From contig NC_083870.1 in assembly GCF_032452875.1 (NCBI RefSeq), positions 5,394,001 to 5,458,000 of the forward strand: DNA of 64,000 nt. The letters are read 5' to 3'. Within the stretch, counting starts at the first letter, position 1. Each line of letters opens with the position of its first letter. Below the pieces are notes generated by a model. The model had not been told where the DNA came from. It saw only the letters and a program-made list of their open reading frames with translations, and did no database searches. Below, piece after piece: positions 10,681 to 23,831 of this stretch. Position numbers and translations under genes: made by a program. Origin of the DNA: Bos javanicus (taxonomy: Eukaryota; Chordata; Mammalia; Artiodactyla; Bovidae).

Positions 10681-12399
10681 TGAAGTAAGTGAATAGATAA
10701 ATGACCAAAATAAAGTAACTTTAACACTAAAGACAAACTTCCCCACAAGTAGATTCAGGCTGCTTCTGGTTGCTGATAATCAGAAACTGCCATCAGAGGC
10801 AAATGTATGACTGTCTCTATTCCGGAACATTGTGTAGCAGGGTTCAGGGAAAGGCAGTGTGATGAGAGTGAGATTAAGTAGTTTGATAACATCAGCTTCC
10901 AATCACCATTTCTCATGGTGGACTGAATGATGAATGCAGGCCTGTCAGGCATCTATCGAAATTCCTGGAACACCTGTCTCCTGACTTCCAGGGTAGCTTT
11001 TCTCTTCTATTTCTGAGCAGAAATGAGGAAATGCAATTCAACCTTAACTTTATCTCAGCAGCTCAAGAAACTGGTTTTATTTCTTGGAATTTCCCATTAA
11101 GAGGTTGTTTGATTGTACTTCCTCTGACCTCTTGAGTAGCTGGAACTGGGTTGGAGTGTTGTTTGACTAGATCATTATGTCCATAGACGAAATAGAAGGA
11201 AATATACCTTGGAGCTCTTTGAAAATAAATTTTAAAGGGCAGAGCAATGGTTTTTCATCTGAAGCCAACATCATAAAATGAGCTTGAGAATGAAAAATTG
11301 GCTGAAGAGTCTGGCTCAGGCTTTCTTAGAGGCAAAAATGAAGCAGAATTCTAGTTTTTCCAAAACATCTCCCAAAAATATTCCATGGGCATCCTTGTTG
11401 GTTTCAAAGACAGAAGACAATCATAGACTGCTACAGCCATAAGGGAAGTTAGTATTTAATTCAACTTTTGCAAGTAACAGATGTTGAAATTAAGTCCTGG
11501 AATTTTGAAGTGATTTGTTTAAGATCACTCAACAATGCCATTGTAGGATCTATAGCAGAACCACATTTGTAGATTCCTCTCCCATTCTTTCCCTTCCTCA
11601 GTTTTGTTTGGTTTTGTTTTGAACTCTACCACATGATCTTCAGAAAATGGGCTATGTCTGACACATATAGATTTTACATGCTTGTTCCATATGCAATAAG
11701 ATTTATTGGACATTATATGTAGAATAACACCCTCAACATCATGGAGTGTTCAAAGGTGAATTAGACACTCAGTATTCATGAAGCATACACTCTCCTCTCT
11801 AATAGGGTAGCATGAAAGCTTCAGAAATAACCTATTGTGTAGAAACAATGAAAGAAAAGGCTTCTTGGGGACCCAGAGATTGAGTGTGCTCTAGCAGGCT
11901 ATAATAGAATCTGACTGTGCATTGCCAGCTATTATTTTGGTAACCATCCTTACAGGCATCCAGGGAATCTCCTTTCCACGTGGTAAGCAGGATGCACATT
12001 TGTTCACCAATCATACATTTTCCATTTCTTAGAACTGTCATCCCATATTTCTCCAGGGATCTCTGGCTTCACTCATCCAAACCCCAAATTAAATCCCTCA
12101 TGATCATTATTGCTAACTGGAAGAAGATTTCCTCATAGTAACTGGAAAAAGCTGTAGGTGCATTCAGTAAGGATTTGAGCTGTAGGGTTAGTTAACGCTT
12201 AGGTCAGAGGTTGAACATTTGCCTGAAGGTATGTTTTGTGGAAACTAATCTTTTGTTGACCTAATCTAATGTTGACCCGCACAGTGTTTTAAATTTGAAC
12301 TAGTTGCCAACACAGAAGCACTGGAAAATTATACCTACTAATTTGGGTTTTCAGACTCCACAGAAAACTGGAGATTCTGCACACACTGGGTCTGCCTTT
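10681..12399. other. No gene recognised
   Basis: Unassigned sequence. A degraded antisense MIR core is possible at about 11440-11535. Short minus-strand frames at 10755-10952, 11525-11713 and 11832-12041 show no motif or family resemblance that I recognise. Confidence 0.4.
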
Positions 12400-12497
12400 G
12401 CCTGTGTGCTAAGTGGCTTCAGTTGTGTCTGATTCTTTGTGACCCTGTGGATGATAGCCAGCCAGGTTCCTCTGCCCATGGGATTCTTCTCCAGGCC
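12400..12497 (-). mobile_element. Bov-tA/Bov-A 3' fragment
   Basis: Antisense ending of the Bov-A body (gtgctaagtggcttcagttg ... gattcttctccaggcc), 5'-truncated after about 98 bp. Confidence 0.85.
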
Positions 12498-12773
12498 TTT
12501 GCACATGACAGTAATTGCTTGGAGATTAGTAACCACCAGTTCTTGAGACAGAGCATGTATTTTCCAGCTTGCCACAGTTCCCATCACTTATTACTACTTT
12601 TGCAAAGCAGAGGCCCAGTGTAAGATACTATTCATCATTTACTCCCCACCTACCTCACCAGTTTATGTCAACAACTGGCATTGTAGGTATTGAGCAATTA
12701 CCTCTGCTTTAGGTAATAATAACAATACAGTTGACTAATTTAGAAGTTATTTAATTTTGTTTACATGGGTTTG

Positions 12774-12998
12774 AGCCTTCTCTGGTGGCTTAGACAATTA
12801 AAAAAGAAAAATCTGTCTGTAGTCCAGGAAACTTGGATTCAATCCCTTATGGGGAAGATCCCCCAGAGAAGAGAATGGCTACCCACTCCAGTATTCTTGA
12901 CAGGAGTATCCCATGGACAGAGGAGACTGATGGGCTAAAGTCCACTGGGTCCCAAAGAGTCAGACATGATTGAGCAATGAACACTTTCACTTTCACAT
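12774..12998 (+). mobile_element. Bov-tA SINE
   Basis: Plus-strand head with ccttctctggtggctta, the B-box-like ggattcaatcc, then the Bov-A body through agagtcagacatgattgag. A small A-rich insertion sits near 12795-12810. It ends just before the 3' end of the adjacent BovB. Confidence 0.9.
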
Positions 12999-13555
12999 AG
13001 CTTACATTTGATTCAGTTAAATTCAGTTCAGTCATTCGGTCATCTCTGACTCTTTGTGACTACGTGAACCACAGCACACCAGGCCTCCCTATCCTTCACA
13101 AACTGCCAGAGTCTACGCAAACCCATGTCCATTGAGTCGGTGATGCCATCCAATCATCTCATCCTCTGTCATCCCCTTCTTCTCCTGCCCTCAGTCTTTC
13201 CCAGCATCAGGGTCTTTTCAAATGAGTCAGCTCTTTGCATCAGGTGGCCAAAGTATTTGAGCTTCAGCTTCAACATCAGTCCTTCCAATGAACACCCAGG
13301 ACTGATCTCCTTTAGGATGGACTGGTTGGATCTCCTTGCAGTCCAAGGGACTCTCAAGATCTTCTCCAACACCAAAGTTCAAAAGCATCAATCCTTCGGT
13401 GCTCAGCTTTCTTTATAATCCAACTCTCACATCCATACACGACCACTGGAAAAACTATAGCCTTGACTAGATGGACCTTTGTTGGCAATATGCTGTCTAG
13501 TTTAGGTATAACTTTCCTTCCAAAGAGCAAGAGTCTTTTAATTTCATGGCTGCAA

Positions 13556-14669
13556 TCACCATCTGCAGTGATTCTGGAGCCCCCCCCCCCCAAAAAAATA
13601 GTCAGCCACTGTTTCCCCATCTATTTGCAATGAAGTGACGGGACCAGATGCCATGATCTTAGTTCTCTGAATGTTGAGTTTTAAGACAACTTTTTCACTC
13701 TCCTCTTTCACTTTCATCAAGAAGCTTTTTAGTTCTTCTTCACTTTCTGCCATAAGGGTGGTGTCATCTGCATATCTGAGGTTATTGATATTTCTCCTGG
13801 CAATCTTAATTCCAGCTTGTGCCTCCTCCAGCCCAGAGTTGTGCATGATGTACTCTGCATATAAGTTAAATAAGCAGGGTTCCATGTCCAGTTCTAACTG
13901 TTGCTTCCTGACCTAAATACAGGTTTCTCAAGAGGCAGGTCAGGTTGTCTGGTATTCCCATCTCTTTCAGAATTTTCCAAAGTTTATTGTGATCCACACA
14001 GTCAAAGGCTTTGGCATAGTCAATAAAGCAGAAACAGATGTTTTTCTGGAACTCTCTTGCTTTTTCCATGATCCAGTGGATGTTGGTAATTTGATCTCTG
14101 CTTCCTCTGCCTTTTCTAAAACCAGCTTGAACATCTGGAAGTTCACAGTTCATGTATTGCTGAAGCCTGGCTTGGAGATTTTTGAGCATTGCTTTACTAG
14201 GGTGTGAGATGAGTGCAATTGTGTGGTAGTTTGAGCATTCTTTGACATTGCCTTCCTTTGGGATTGGAATGAAAACTGACCTTTTCCAGTCCTGTGGCCA
14301 CTGCTGAGTTTTCTGAATGTGCTGGCATATTGAGTGCAGCACTTTCACAGCATCATCTTTCAGGATTTGAAATAGCTCAACTGGAATTCGATCACCTCCA
14401 CTAGCTTTGTTCATAGTGATGTTTTCTAAGGCCCACTTGACTTCATATTCCAGGGTGTCTGGCTCTAGGTGAGTGATCATACCATCATGATTATCTGGGT
14501 CATGAAGATGTTTTTTGTACAGTTCTTCTGTGTATTCTTGCCATCTCTTCTTAATGTCTTCTGTTTCTGTTAGGTCCATACCATTTTTGTTTTTTATCAA
14601 ACCCATCTTTGCATGAAATGTTTCCTTGGCATCTCTAATTTTCTTGAAGAGATCTCTAGTCTTTCCCAT
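13556..14669 (-). pseudogene. BovB reverse transcriptase remnant
   Basis: The minus-strand frame 14669-13866 (267 codons) carries the front half of the RT domain, including the region before motif A and motif A itself (FIDYAKAFDCVDH near 14000-14040). After a 53-bp deletion at about 13880 the protein resumes in another frame (13885-13556) with NLRYADDTTLMAES. The catalytic YADD box at 13763-13774 is intact. The deletion removes motif B and shifts frame, so no active enzyme could be made. RT in this family copies element RNA at a nicked target. Confidence 0.93.
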
Positions 14670-15004
14670 TCTGTTGTTTTCCTCTATTTCTTTGTATTAA
14701 TCACTGAGGGAGTCTTTCTTATCTCTCCTTGCTATTCTTTGGAACTCTGCATTCAAATGGGTATATCTTTCCTTTCCCCCTTTGCTTTTCATTTCTCTTA
14801 TTTTCACAGCTATTTGTAAAGCCTCCTTGGACAGCCATTTTGCCTTTTTGCATTTCTTTTCTTGGGGATGGTCTTGATTCCTATCTCCTGTACAATGTCA
14901 CAAACCTCTGCCCATAGTTCCTCAGGCACTCTGTCTATCAAATCTAGTCCCTTAAATCTATTTCTCACTTCCACTGTAGAGTCATAAGGGATTTGATTTA
15001 GGTC

Positions 15005-15442
15005 CTACCTGAATGGTCTAGTGGTTTTCCCTACTTTCTTCAATTTCAGTCTGAATTTTGCAATAAGGAGTTCATGATCTGAGCCACAGTCAGCTCCCAG
15101 TCTTGTTTTTGCTGCCTGTATAGAGCTTCTCCATCTTTGGCTGCAAAGAATATAATCAGTCTGATTTCTGTGTTGACCATCTGGTGATGTCTTTGTACAG
15201 AGTATTCTCTTGTGTTGTTGGAAAAGGGTGTTTGCTATGACCAGTGCATTCTGTTGGCAGAACTCTATTAGCCTTTGCTCTGCTTCATTCTGTACTCCAA
15301 GGCCAAATTTACCTGTTACTCCAGGTGTTTCTTGACTTCCTACTTTTGCCTTCCAGTCCCCTATAATGAAAAGGACATCTTTTGGGGGTGTTAGTTCTAG
15401 AAGGTCTTGTAGGTCTTTAGAGAATGGTCCAACAGTATGCAA
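15005..15442 (-). pseudogene. BovB endonuclease domain remnant
   Basis: A 145-codon minus-strand frame holds the C-terminal part of the apurinic-type endonuclease. It includes FIIGDWKAKVG and the terminal GSDHELLIAKF, corresponding to the conserved GD/N and SDH catalytic boxes of this enzyme family. The N-terminal metal-binding residues are missing because the element is 5'-truncated at about 15442. The frame closes before the RT part. Confidence 0.9.
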
Positions 15443-15872
15443 TATTTACAAATTGCTTTCTCACAAGTTATAGGTATGTATGAATTATAGGAGATGGTTA
15501 CAATTATGCTCAATTCTCAGCTGAACACATTAAATCTTGGATAGGTAAAATAATTTTCCTAAGGATATGCAGACATCCTCAAATTACTGAGACCAGAGTT
15601 CTTTAGATCACATCTCCACTTGACAATTATGGTGATAGATGCTAAAACTCTAAGGGTAAAAAATAAGTACACACGTATCTTTTCTTTCCTATACTACAAT
15701 TCTGCTGTTGAAGCAAACTTACATTAATAAGCAATAACAGTCATTTCAGCTATATCAAAATACAAATGTTAGTCTTTAATTGAGAATAAATTGAGTATCC
15801 TAATAGATAACACTTATTATTGCAACTATTAGAATTTTAACTTAAAATTCAGCCAGTGCATCACACAGCTCT
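15443..15872. other. No gene recognised
   Basis: AT-rich flank between the BovB truncation point and the next SINE. No named repeat or coding signal. Confidence 0.4.
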
Positions 15873-16063
15873 TGGACTTCCCTGGTTGCTCATACAGTAA
15901 AGAATCTGCCTGCAGTGTAAGAGACGGGTTCAATCCCTGGATCAGGAAGATCCCCAGGAGAAGGGAATGGCTACCCTTTCCAGTATTCTTGCCTAGAGAA
16001 TTCAATTGACAGAGAAGCCTGGCAGGCTACAGTCCATGAGATCAGAAAGATTCAGATACAAAT
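15873..16063 (+). mobile_element. Bov-tA SINE, 3' end split by Bov-A2
   Basis: Plus-strand head (ggacttccctggttgctcat), B-box-like gggttcaatccc, and the Bov-A body to tgactaac. The Bov-A2 at 16076-16340 has landed in its last bases, which reappear at 16341-16352. Confidence 0.92.
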
Positions 16064-16075
16064 GACTAACAGTTT

Positions 16076-16340
16076 GCTGCTGCTGCTAAGTTGCATCAGT
16101 CGTGTCCGACTCTGTGTGACCCCATAGATGGCAGCCCACCAGGCTCCGCCGTCCCTGGGATTCTCCAAGAAAGAACGCTGGAGTGGGTTGCCATTTCCTT
16201 CTCCAATGCGTGAAAGTGAAAGTGAAGTCGCTCAGTCGTGTCCAACTCTTAGCGACCCCATGGACTGAAGCCCACCAGGTTCCTCCGTCCATGGGATTCT
16301 AGAGGCAAGAGAACTGGAGTGGGGTGTCATCGCCTTCTCC
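16076..16340 (-). mobile_element. Bov-A2 SINE nested in Bov-tA
   Basis: Minus-strand dimeric Bov-A2 with an (AGC)n tail at 16076-16088. A 12-bp duplication, gactaacagttt, lies at 16064-16075 and 16341-16352. The duplicated bases belong to the end of the older Bov-tA, which fixes the order of insertion. Confidence 0.95.
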
Positions 16341-16352
16341 GACTAACAGTTT

Positions 16353-18399
16353 ATCTTTGTGTGCAATATGGTTTACCCTTTTTAAAAAACAGATTATAAA
16401 ACTAAAATGCAAAGAAATAAATGGCTTATACATGGTCATATAAACACTATTGTCAAAATTAGTATGATAACTCAAGTCTCCCAATCCTAAAAAGATTCTT
16501 CTTGGTCTTCATTGTGTTACACGTATTCTTTAAGAAGGATATAAAACATAGCAAATAAACTAAAGATGATTTTTACCTGCCCTTGAAGAGCTAAAACCTC
16601 CTCTAAAGAGCTTAAAAGTAAAATCCATTAAAGAAGCCAACACAGAACTGTATTTTGTTCTACCATAGTATACAAAAGATGTATTATATATTATGCTACA
16701 GACTATATGAGAAAAAGTTCTTCCTAAAATTCATAAAGTTTTTATCTTTTTTTTTCCTTTAAAAGTTTTGGAAAAACAACACAGAGGTTATCAAAATACA
16801 GGCTGAGGCAAAGGGAGCTGAAGCCAGGATCAGACAGAACAGGGTTATGAACTCTAAACCACCTATAAGGGGAGAAAGAAAATACTTTCACCTGAAGAAG
16901 AACATCTAAGCTATCAGATGGAATATAACCACGCAGATGTAGGTAACTGTTTTGTCTCAACATCAGGAGGCACAACATGAGTCCAGTCATAGTTTCAACT
17001 TTAAGAGAAAGATCTCTCACTAATGGTTGCAGGGCTTAACATAAAACATAACTGAGTTAATGAATGTGTTTATCCTATTTACACATTTTTTACTCCAGCA
17101 TATTGGAATTTCAGGTTAGGGGAGACTCACTGAAGCATGAGGGATGGGGGTAAAATGGTGTGTAGAATGTAGAAAGGTGGAACGGCCATTGGTTCAATAG
17201 AATGGTGGCAGAGTCCGCGAGCTTTAGATAGTTCATGAGAACAATGAATAATGTATCCAAGACTCCAGGGAAGGGCTTTCTCAAGAAAATAGTGGTTTAT
17301 TAGGGCTTTATCCAAGGAGTCAGGGATTTATTTTTAAACTCTCTGGTAGGATACGAAAGTGCTAATTAGAGAGACCAACACAGAAGATAAGAAACGCAAC
17401 CGTGTCAACACAAATGAAGAAGTCACTGCTGTGGAGGTGGAGGAAGTTTGAGAGTCAATGGACAAAGCCCTCTCAGGATTTGTTAGTCATATTTCAGAAT
17501 TTCATTTTCTAACCTTGAGATCAGGATCATATTCTACCAGATGATGGATATGGACAGGTAATGTGCCTCCAGCCGTAGCCATCATCACCTCACAACCTGA
17601 GGTAATCTGGATGGGACATCAGTGGTTGTCACTGGGGAACTCTGAAGACATCAGATCTGGGAATTAGGAATGTTAATAACATATTTGTTTCTATGCATTA
17701 GAAAAAATAAACATTCTAAAACCAGTGGAATTATTATTAGTACATACTACAATAAATCCAAATATAGTGAAAGTCTAGATTAAGCATTAGCACACATGTT
17801 TCTCTTTTAACAAAAGTTATACATTTAATTAATTTATTTTTTCATTTGTATGAAGCATCTGCCACTGACATTACATTCTTATTTCTGAAAGCATTAGCAA
17901 ATTACACAGGAACATTAAGCATTTCAACTACCATTCTTCATCTTTCAAAAACAGCTTCTCTATATTGTTTTATAAGAAAGAATCTCTAAAAAGCAAATTT
18001 ATCAGCTTAGGAGGTTTGCATTATAATTTGAAACATTAAGGATAAAAACATAGAATGAAAGTACACACATTTATATTTTGAATGAGAACTCTGCTCTTCA
18101 GAAACAAAAATCCCAGTTGATCTTCTGCAGTTTTCATGCACTCGATTCCACATGTTTAGCAATGCAGTGGTCACTGTTTGGTGTACGTCTGAAATATATG
18201 GGAAGGACATTTTATTTTAGCTATGCTATGAGATTCCTCTGTTACCACAAGGCACTGAAAGAGAAACACATCTCAATCACCTGCAAAGGATTATCTAAAT
18301 TGGTCCATGAGAAATATTTCAGAGAGAGGGAAAGGCTAGTTTGCTTTTGATATAGTAATAAAAGCAACAATGCTTGATACCCATGTGGACTCTATAATT
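16353..18399. other. No gene recognised
   Basis: AT-rich sequence with no named repeat. Short frames at 16742-17020, 17127-17315, 18007-18210 (minus) and 18078-18350 (plus) have no recognisable motif. Confidence 0.4.
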
Positions 18400-18583
18400 C
18401 ACATGGTGTTTTCCCATTCACTTTCTCATTTCATTGCCACAGAATCCCTGTGATGTCAGTAGGGTGAGTATGATTATCTCCACTTTATAGCTGCATTAAC
18501 TGAGACACAAAGAGGTAACAACACGCCCAAGGTTGCACTGCTACTGCACTTGGAAGGATAAGACTAGAATCAAGATCTCAGAA
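18400..18583 (-). mobile_element. MIR SINE
   Basis: A long antisense MIR: cactttctcatttcattgcc, ctccactttatagctgcatt, gagacacaaagaggtaac and the cccaaggttgcactgctact landmark in the expected order. Confidence 0.85.
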
Positions 18584-18640
18584 CCTTGTGTGTCTCTGTG
18601 TGTGTCTGTATGTGTATATATTTGTGTGTGTGTGTGTGTA
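18584..18640. repeat. (TG)n microsatellite, imperfect
   Basis: Interrupted TG/TA dinucleotide repeats. The longest pure TG run is at about 18622-18639. A plus-strand frame through it (18586-18807) is a repeat artefact. Confidence 0.9.
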
Positions 18641-20493
18641 TTCCATACATTTTACTCATTTTATCCCAACAGAAAATGAGAGGAAATAATTTTTTGTTTC
18701 AATTGCCCCAAGAAAGGCTTCTGATACAAAATTCCTTCTTTTACTCTCTAAAAATGAGTGAACTTATTAGAAGGAAAGACATAACTAAAGACAGCTGCTT
18801 TGCTTAGGCTGAAGCACATTGTGGGAAAGAAGGAAACAGAAGAGGTGGAGAAAAAGAGTGGGGCCAGGAGGAAGACATTGAACAGCTCTAGAAGAATGCA
18901 GGGGAGCCCTGATGAAGCTCAGTTAGATTTTTTTCCTTCCAAGTGAAGCCTTCACAGTGCAACTTTGCTTTCTTGGATGGAAGTCCCTGAACATCAATTC
19001 AATCTGCTTCAACATGTATTTATTGCACATGAACCATGTGTTCAGTCATGAACATGGCACCATGGGGAACATAAAATAAGTACATATTACACAGTCCCCA
19101 CAGTATAAAGGAGCATGCAGACTTGAGGAGAGGAGGGAAGATGGTGGCAGTATATATGAAGCCGCTGGAGAAAGATCTAAATACAATATAAAACAAAGTG
19201 TTCATTGTAAGCACCTAAATGTCTGGAACAAATAAGACATACTAGGAAATCTGATAAAGAAAAAATTGGTAGTCACAAAGCTTTGAGTGAAAACTTTATA
19301 GCGAAAATGGAGCTGAAAATGAGTAAGAAATTACTGAATCATTGTGTTAGAATGGGCAAGTTATACTGATTATAGAGTTTTGGATAGCCTGGCATTTAGG
19401 TTCAACTTGAACAGTTCCAAATATACTGATTCTCACTACTAAGAGAGACAGCCAACTATGTCTTAGGATGGTCTCACAAACTTGCTGTTGAAAAGTACTT
19501 CCTTATTTTCAGTTGTATCTTATTTCCTTCTCCCTCTCATTCTTCAGCTCTGCCTGCATGCTCTGTCTCAGGAAACACACAGACTGATTCAGCTCATCCT
19601 CCACAGGACAAACCTTGAGGTGTTTGAAGACAGCCTGCACATCTCCTAAAATCTTCTTTCCAGTCTGAATGTCCCATTATTCTTCAATCCAAGATCATTG
19701 CAGTAGGTTGAAGAAAATGAGTGTGGACACATGAAACCTTTCTTTTGTCAGCTAGGAGACATTTCCTTGGAATTTAGGTCTATAAGAATGCAAGTATTTG
19801 TTAGGAATATTATGAAAGTTCAGGTAGGTGAAAAAAATGATTCTCATTTTTAGTTTGCCGCCTTCATAAGGCTAAGTAGGTTTTCATTTTTGTCCCTGTG
19901 CTTTTTGTGATTCTTTCATTCACTTTTGATAAGTTAACCAGAGTCTAAAAGCATCAGCATATAACTTGTGTCCACTAGTTAAGTCAAAATCTGAAATATA
20001 TCCTTCTATAAAGAAGGAGCAGATACATTTTTTTAATGCTGAATCTGTACTCCTTTAGACACCAACCTTTAACTTTTTGATGCACAGAATGATAAGTAAT
20101 CCTGATACACACAGACACAACTTGTCCGGGGTCACTGCTCACAGAGTGAAGTTGATGTCAGAATGAAAAACATAGAACTTGATAACTAAAAATAGTCTTA
20201 ATATATGGTCTGGTCCAATATTTCTCCTTGAATTCTAGAGGTGAAGATGAATATATCCAGTGTTTTATCACAGAAACTGTTGAGAATATGCTTCATGTGG
20301 GTTTATCAATCCCTCTCAATTTCCTAAAGTCAGCTTCAGTTTTTAGACTGCAGTGATCAGAGTATTTTGTTCTAGAAAGCCCCCTAGAGATCCATTCAGA
20401 AGCCTGTGATATGTTGGCCATGAAACCATTATATGTGCCTGTTTAGAAGCAGGACTTGGGATAGTGTTTTTCTAATTGCTTTTAGAAACCCAT
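18641..20493. other. No gene; L2-like remnant inside
   Basis: The segment 19005-19110 in antisense resembles the L2 3' end (tatttattgcacatgaacca ... ggcaccatggggaa). The rest is unassigned, with no coding signal. Confidence 0.4.
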
Positions 20494-20505
20494 TATGTAG
20501 TCACT

Positions 20506-20779
20506 CGGAGAATGCAATGGCACCCCACTCCAGTACTCTTGCCTGGAAAATCCCATGGATGGAGGAGCCTGGTAGGCTGCAGTCCATGAGGTCGCTAAGA
20601 GTCGGACGCGACTGAGCGACTTCACTTTCACTTTTCACTTTCATGCATTGGAGAAGGAAACTGCAAACCACTCCAGTGTTCTTGCCTTGAGAATCCCAGG
20701 GATGGGGGAGCCTAGTGGGCTGCCGTCTATGGGGTCGCACAGAGTCGGACACGACTGAAGTGACTTACAGTACTTACAG
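20506..20779 (+). mobile_element. Bov-A2 SINE with 12-bp target duplication
   Basis: Plus-strand dimer: first monomer 20508-20625, linker with cactttcacttttcacttt, second monomer to 20766. The tail reads gacttacagtacttacag instead of pure (AGC)n. The duplication tatgtagtcact lies at 20494-20505 and 20780-20791. Confidence 0.95.
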
Positions 20780-21008
20780 TATGTAGTCACTTCCAGAACT
20801 GAGTCAAAAGGATGGGAAACTGAGAGCTGGACAAACTCACACATTGTGAAAAAAAGTTGTTGAGTCAAAATGTCAGAGTGATTGGACCCCTGACTGTTTT
20901 GTCCTCACTAAACAAACATCATTTATTTACTATTGTGAGATATTCCAGTTTGCAGATGTCAGACCATGGAATTCTCAGCCTCCATAACTACACACACTTA
21001 TGTTGCTG

Positions 21009-21215
21009 ATTGGGCTTTGCTAGTGGCTCAGACAGTAAAGGATCTGCCTGCAATGCAGGAGACTTAGGCTCTATCCCTGGGTCAGGAAGATCCCCTGGAG
21101 AAGGGAATGGCAACCCACTCCAGCATTTGCCTGGGGAATTCCAGGGACAGAGGAACCTGGCCAACTACACTCAATAGAGTAGGCAAGGAGTTGGACAAGA
21201 CTGAATAACTAACAC
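21009..21215 (+). mobile_element. Bov-tA SINE
   Basis: Plus-strand head (ggctttgctagtggctca), B-box-like region (ggctctatccc), body, and end at ctgaataactaacact. It lies immediately upstream of a near full-length BovB. Confidence 0.92.
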
Positions 21216-23015
21216 TGGCCTGTTGTATGGTGATCCTTCCCATCAGGAAGCTTCCACAAGCCTCTTACCTTATCCATCAGAGGACAGATAAAATGAAAAA
21301 CACAGTCATAGAAAACTAACCAAACTGATCACATGGACCACAGCCTTGTCTAACTCAATGAAACTATGAGCCATGCTCTCCGGGGCCACCGAAGACAGAT
21401 GGATCATGGTAGAGAACTGTAACAAAAAGTAGTCTACTGAAGAAGAGAATGGCAAACCACTTCAGTATTCTTGCCTTGAGAATCTCATGAATAGTATGAA
21501 AAGGCAAAAAGATAAGACACTGAGAGACGAATTCCCCAGGCCAGTAAGTGTCCAGTATGCTACTGCAGAAGAGTAGAGAAATGGCTCCAGACGAATAAAC
21601 AGGCTGGGCCAAAGTGAAAATAATGCCCAGTTATGGATATGACTCATGATGGAAGTAAAGTCCAGTGCTATAAAGAACAATATTGCTTAGGAACCTGGAA
21701 TGTTAAGTCCATGTAAATCGGAAGTGGTCAAACAGGAGATGGCAAGAGTGAACATTGACATTTTAGGAATCAATGAACCAAACGAACAGGAATGGATGGA
21801 TTTAATTCAGATGACCATTATATCTACTACAATGGGCAAGGATCTTTTAGAAGAAATGGAGTAGCCCTAATAATCAACAAAAGATTGCTAAATGCAGTAC
21901 TTGAGTGCAACCTCAAAAATGACAAAATGATCTCTGTTTGTTTTCAAGGCAAAGCATTCAATATCACAGCAATCCAAGTCTATGCCCCAACCACTAATGT
22001 GGAAGAAGATGAAGTTGAATGGTTCTGTGAATATCTATAAGACCTTCTAGAATTAATACCAAAAAAAAAAAAAAGAAAGATGTTCTTTTCATCAAAGGGA
22101 ACTGGAATGCAAAAATAGGAAGTCAAAAGTTACCTGGAATAACAGACAAGTTTGGCCTTGGAGTACAAAATGAAACAGGGCAAAGGCTAGCAGAGTTTTG
22201 CGAAGAGAACGCACTGGTCATAGCAAACACACTCTTCCAACGACACAAGAGATGCCTTTATACATGGGCATCACCAGATGGTCAATACCGAAATCAGACT
22301 GATTATATTCTTTGCAGCTGAAGATGGAAAAGCTCTATACAGTCAGCAAAAACAAGTCCAGGAGCTGACTGGGGCTCAGATCCTGAACTCCTTATTGCAA
22401 AATTCAGACTTAAATTGAAATAGGGAAAACCACTAGAGAGTTCAGGTATGACCTAAATCAAATCCTTACAATTATACAGTGAAAGTGACAAATAGATTCA
22501 AGGGATTAGATCTGATAGACTGAGTGACTGAAGAACCATAGACAGAGGTTCATATCATTGTATGGGAGGCATTGATCAAAACCATTCCCAAGAAAAAGAA
22601 ATACAAAAAGGCAAAATAGATGGCGAGGAGGCCTTACAAATACCTGACAAACAAAAAGTTAAGGAGAAAAGGAAAGCTATATCCATCTGAATGCAAAGTT
22701 CCAAAGAATAGCAAAGAGAGATAAGAAAGCCTTCCTCAGTGCAAGGAAATAGAGGAAAACAATGGAATGGGAAAGACTAGAGATCTCTTCAAGAAAATTA
22801 GAGATACCACTTGAACATTCCATGCAAAGAATGCACAATAAAGGAAAGAAATGGCATGGACCTAACAGAAGCAGAGGGTGTTAAGAAGAGGTGGCAAGAA
22901 TACACAGAAGAACTATACAAAAAAAAAAAAAAAGATCTTCATGACCCAGATAACCACTATGGTGTGATCACCAACCTAGACCCAGACATCTTGGAGTGTG
23001 AAGTCAAGTGGGCCT

Positions 23016-23831
23016 TCTGTTCAGTTCAGTTCAGCTCAGTCACTCAGTCGTGTCCAACTCTTTGTGACCCCATGAATTGCAGCACACCAGGCCTCCTTGT
23101 CCATCACCAACTCCCGAAGTTTACCCAAATTAATGTCCATCGAGTCAGTGATGCCATCCAGCCATCTCATCCACTGTCGGCCCCTTCTCCTCCTGCCTCC
23201 AATCCCTCCCAGCATCAGGTTCTTTTCCAATGAGTCAACTCTTCGCATGAGGTGGCCAAAGTATTGGAGTTTCAGCTTCAGCATCAGTCCTTCCAATGAA
23301 AACCCAGGACTGTTCTCCTTTAGGATGGACTGGATGGATCTCCTTGCAGTCCAAGGGACTCTCAAGAGTCTTCTCCAACACCACAGTTCAAAAGCATCAA
23401 TTCTTCGGTGCTCAGCTTTCTTCACAGTCCAACTCTCACATCCATACATGACCACTGGAAAAACCATAGCCTTGACTGCTGCTGCTGCTGCTAAGTCGCT
23501 TCAGTCGTGTCCGACTCTGTGCGGCCCCAGAGACGGCAGCCCACCAGGCTCCTCTGTCCCTGGGATTCTCCAGGCAAGAACACTGGAGTGGGCTGCCATT
23601 TCCTTCTCCAATGTACGAAAGTGAAAAGTGAAAGTGCAGTCGCTCAATCGTGCCTGACTCTTAGCGACCCCATGGACTGCAGCCTACCAGTCTCCTCTGT
23701 CCAAGGGATTTTCTGGGCAAGATTAGCCTTGACTAGATGGAACTTTGTTGGCAAAGCAATGTCCCTGCTTTTTAATATGCTATCTAGGTTGGTCATAACT
23801 TTTCTTCCAAGGAGTAAACGTCTTTTAATTT
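23016..23831 (-). mobile_element. Antisense BovB fragment nested in BovB
   Basis: It begins with ctgttcagttcagttcagct (3' terminal repeats in antisense) and continues through the C-terminal tail to the tcttttaattt region, where it is 5'-truncated at 23831. The host BovB resumes with aggaaacatcattatgaac. A 143-codon minus-strand frame (23036-23467) still encodes most of the C-terminal tail, so it is younger than its host. It is interrupted by a Bov-A2. Confidence 0.95.
23478..23723 (-). mobile_element. Bov-A2 SINE, third nesting level
   Basis: A (CTG)n start and a two-monomer Bov-A2 on the minus strand. The 11-bp duplication tagccttgact, which is BovB sequence, flanks it at 23467-23477 and 23724-23734. 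Confidence 0.95.

Larger units (their letters stand above)
13011..15442 (-). mobile_element. BovB LINE, 2.4 kb, 5'-truncated
   Basis: Read from 15442 down to 13011 it spans the end of the endonuclease domain, the linker, the reverse transcriptase domain, the C-terminal tail and the ctgaa-type terminal repeats. Relative to the copy at 28811-30808 it lacks 53 bp at about 13878-13881. The first third of the element is missing. No clear target duplication was found. Confidence 0.96.

Noticed and set aside
13866..14669. 267-codon reverse transcriptase frame as a retron, group II intron or other novel RT system
   Set aside because: It aligns with the BovB copies in this same window and is flanked by the rest of a BovB element.
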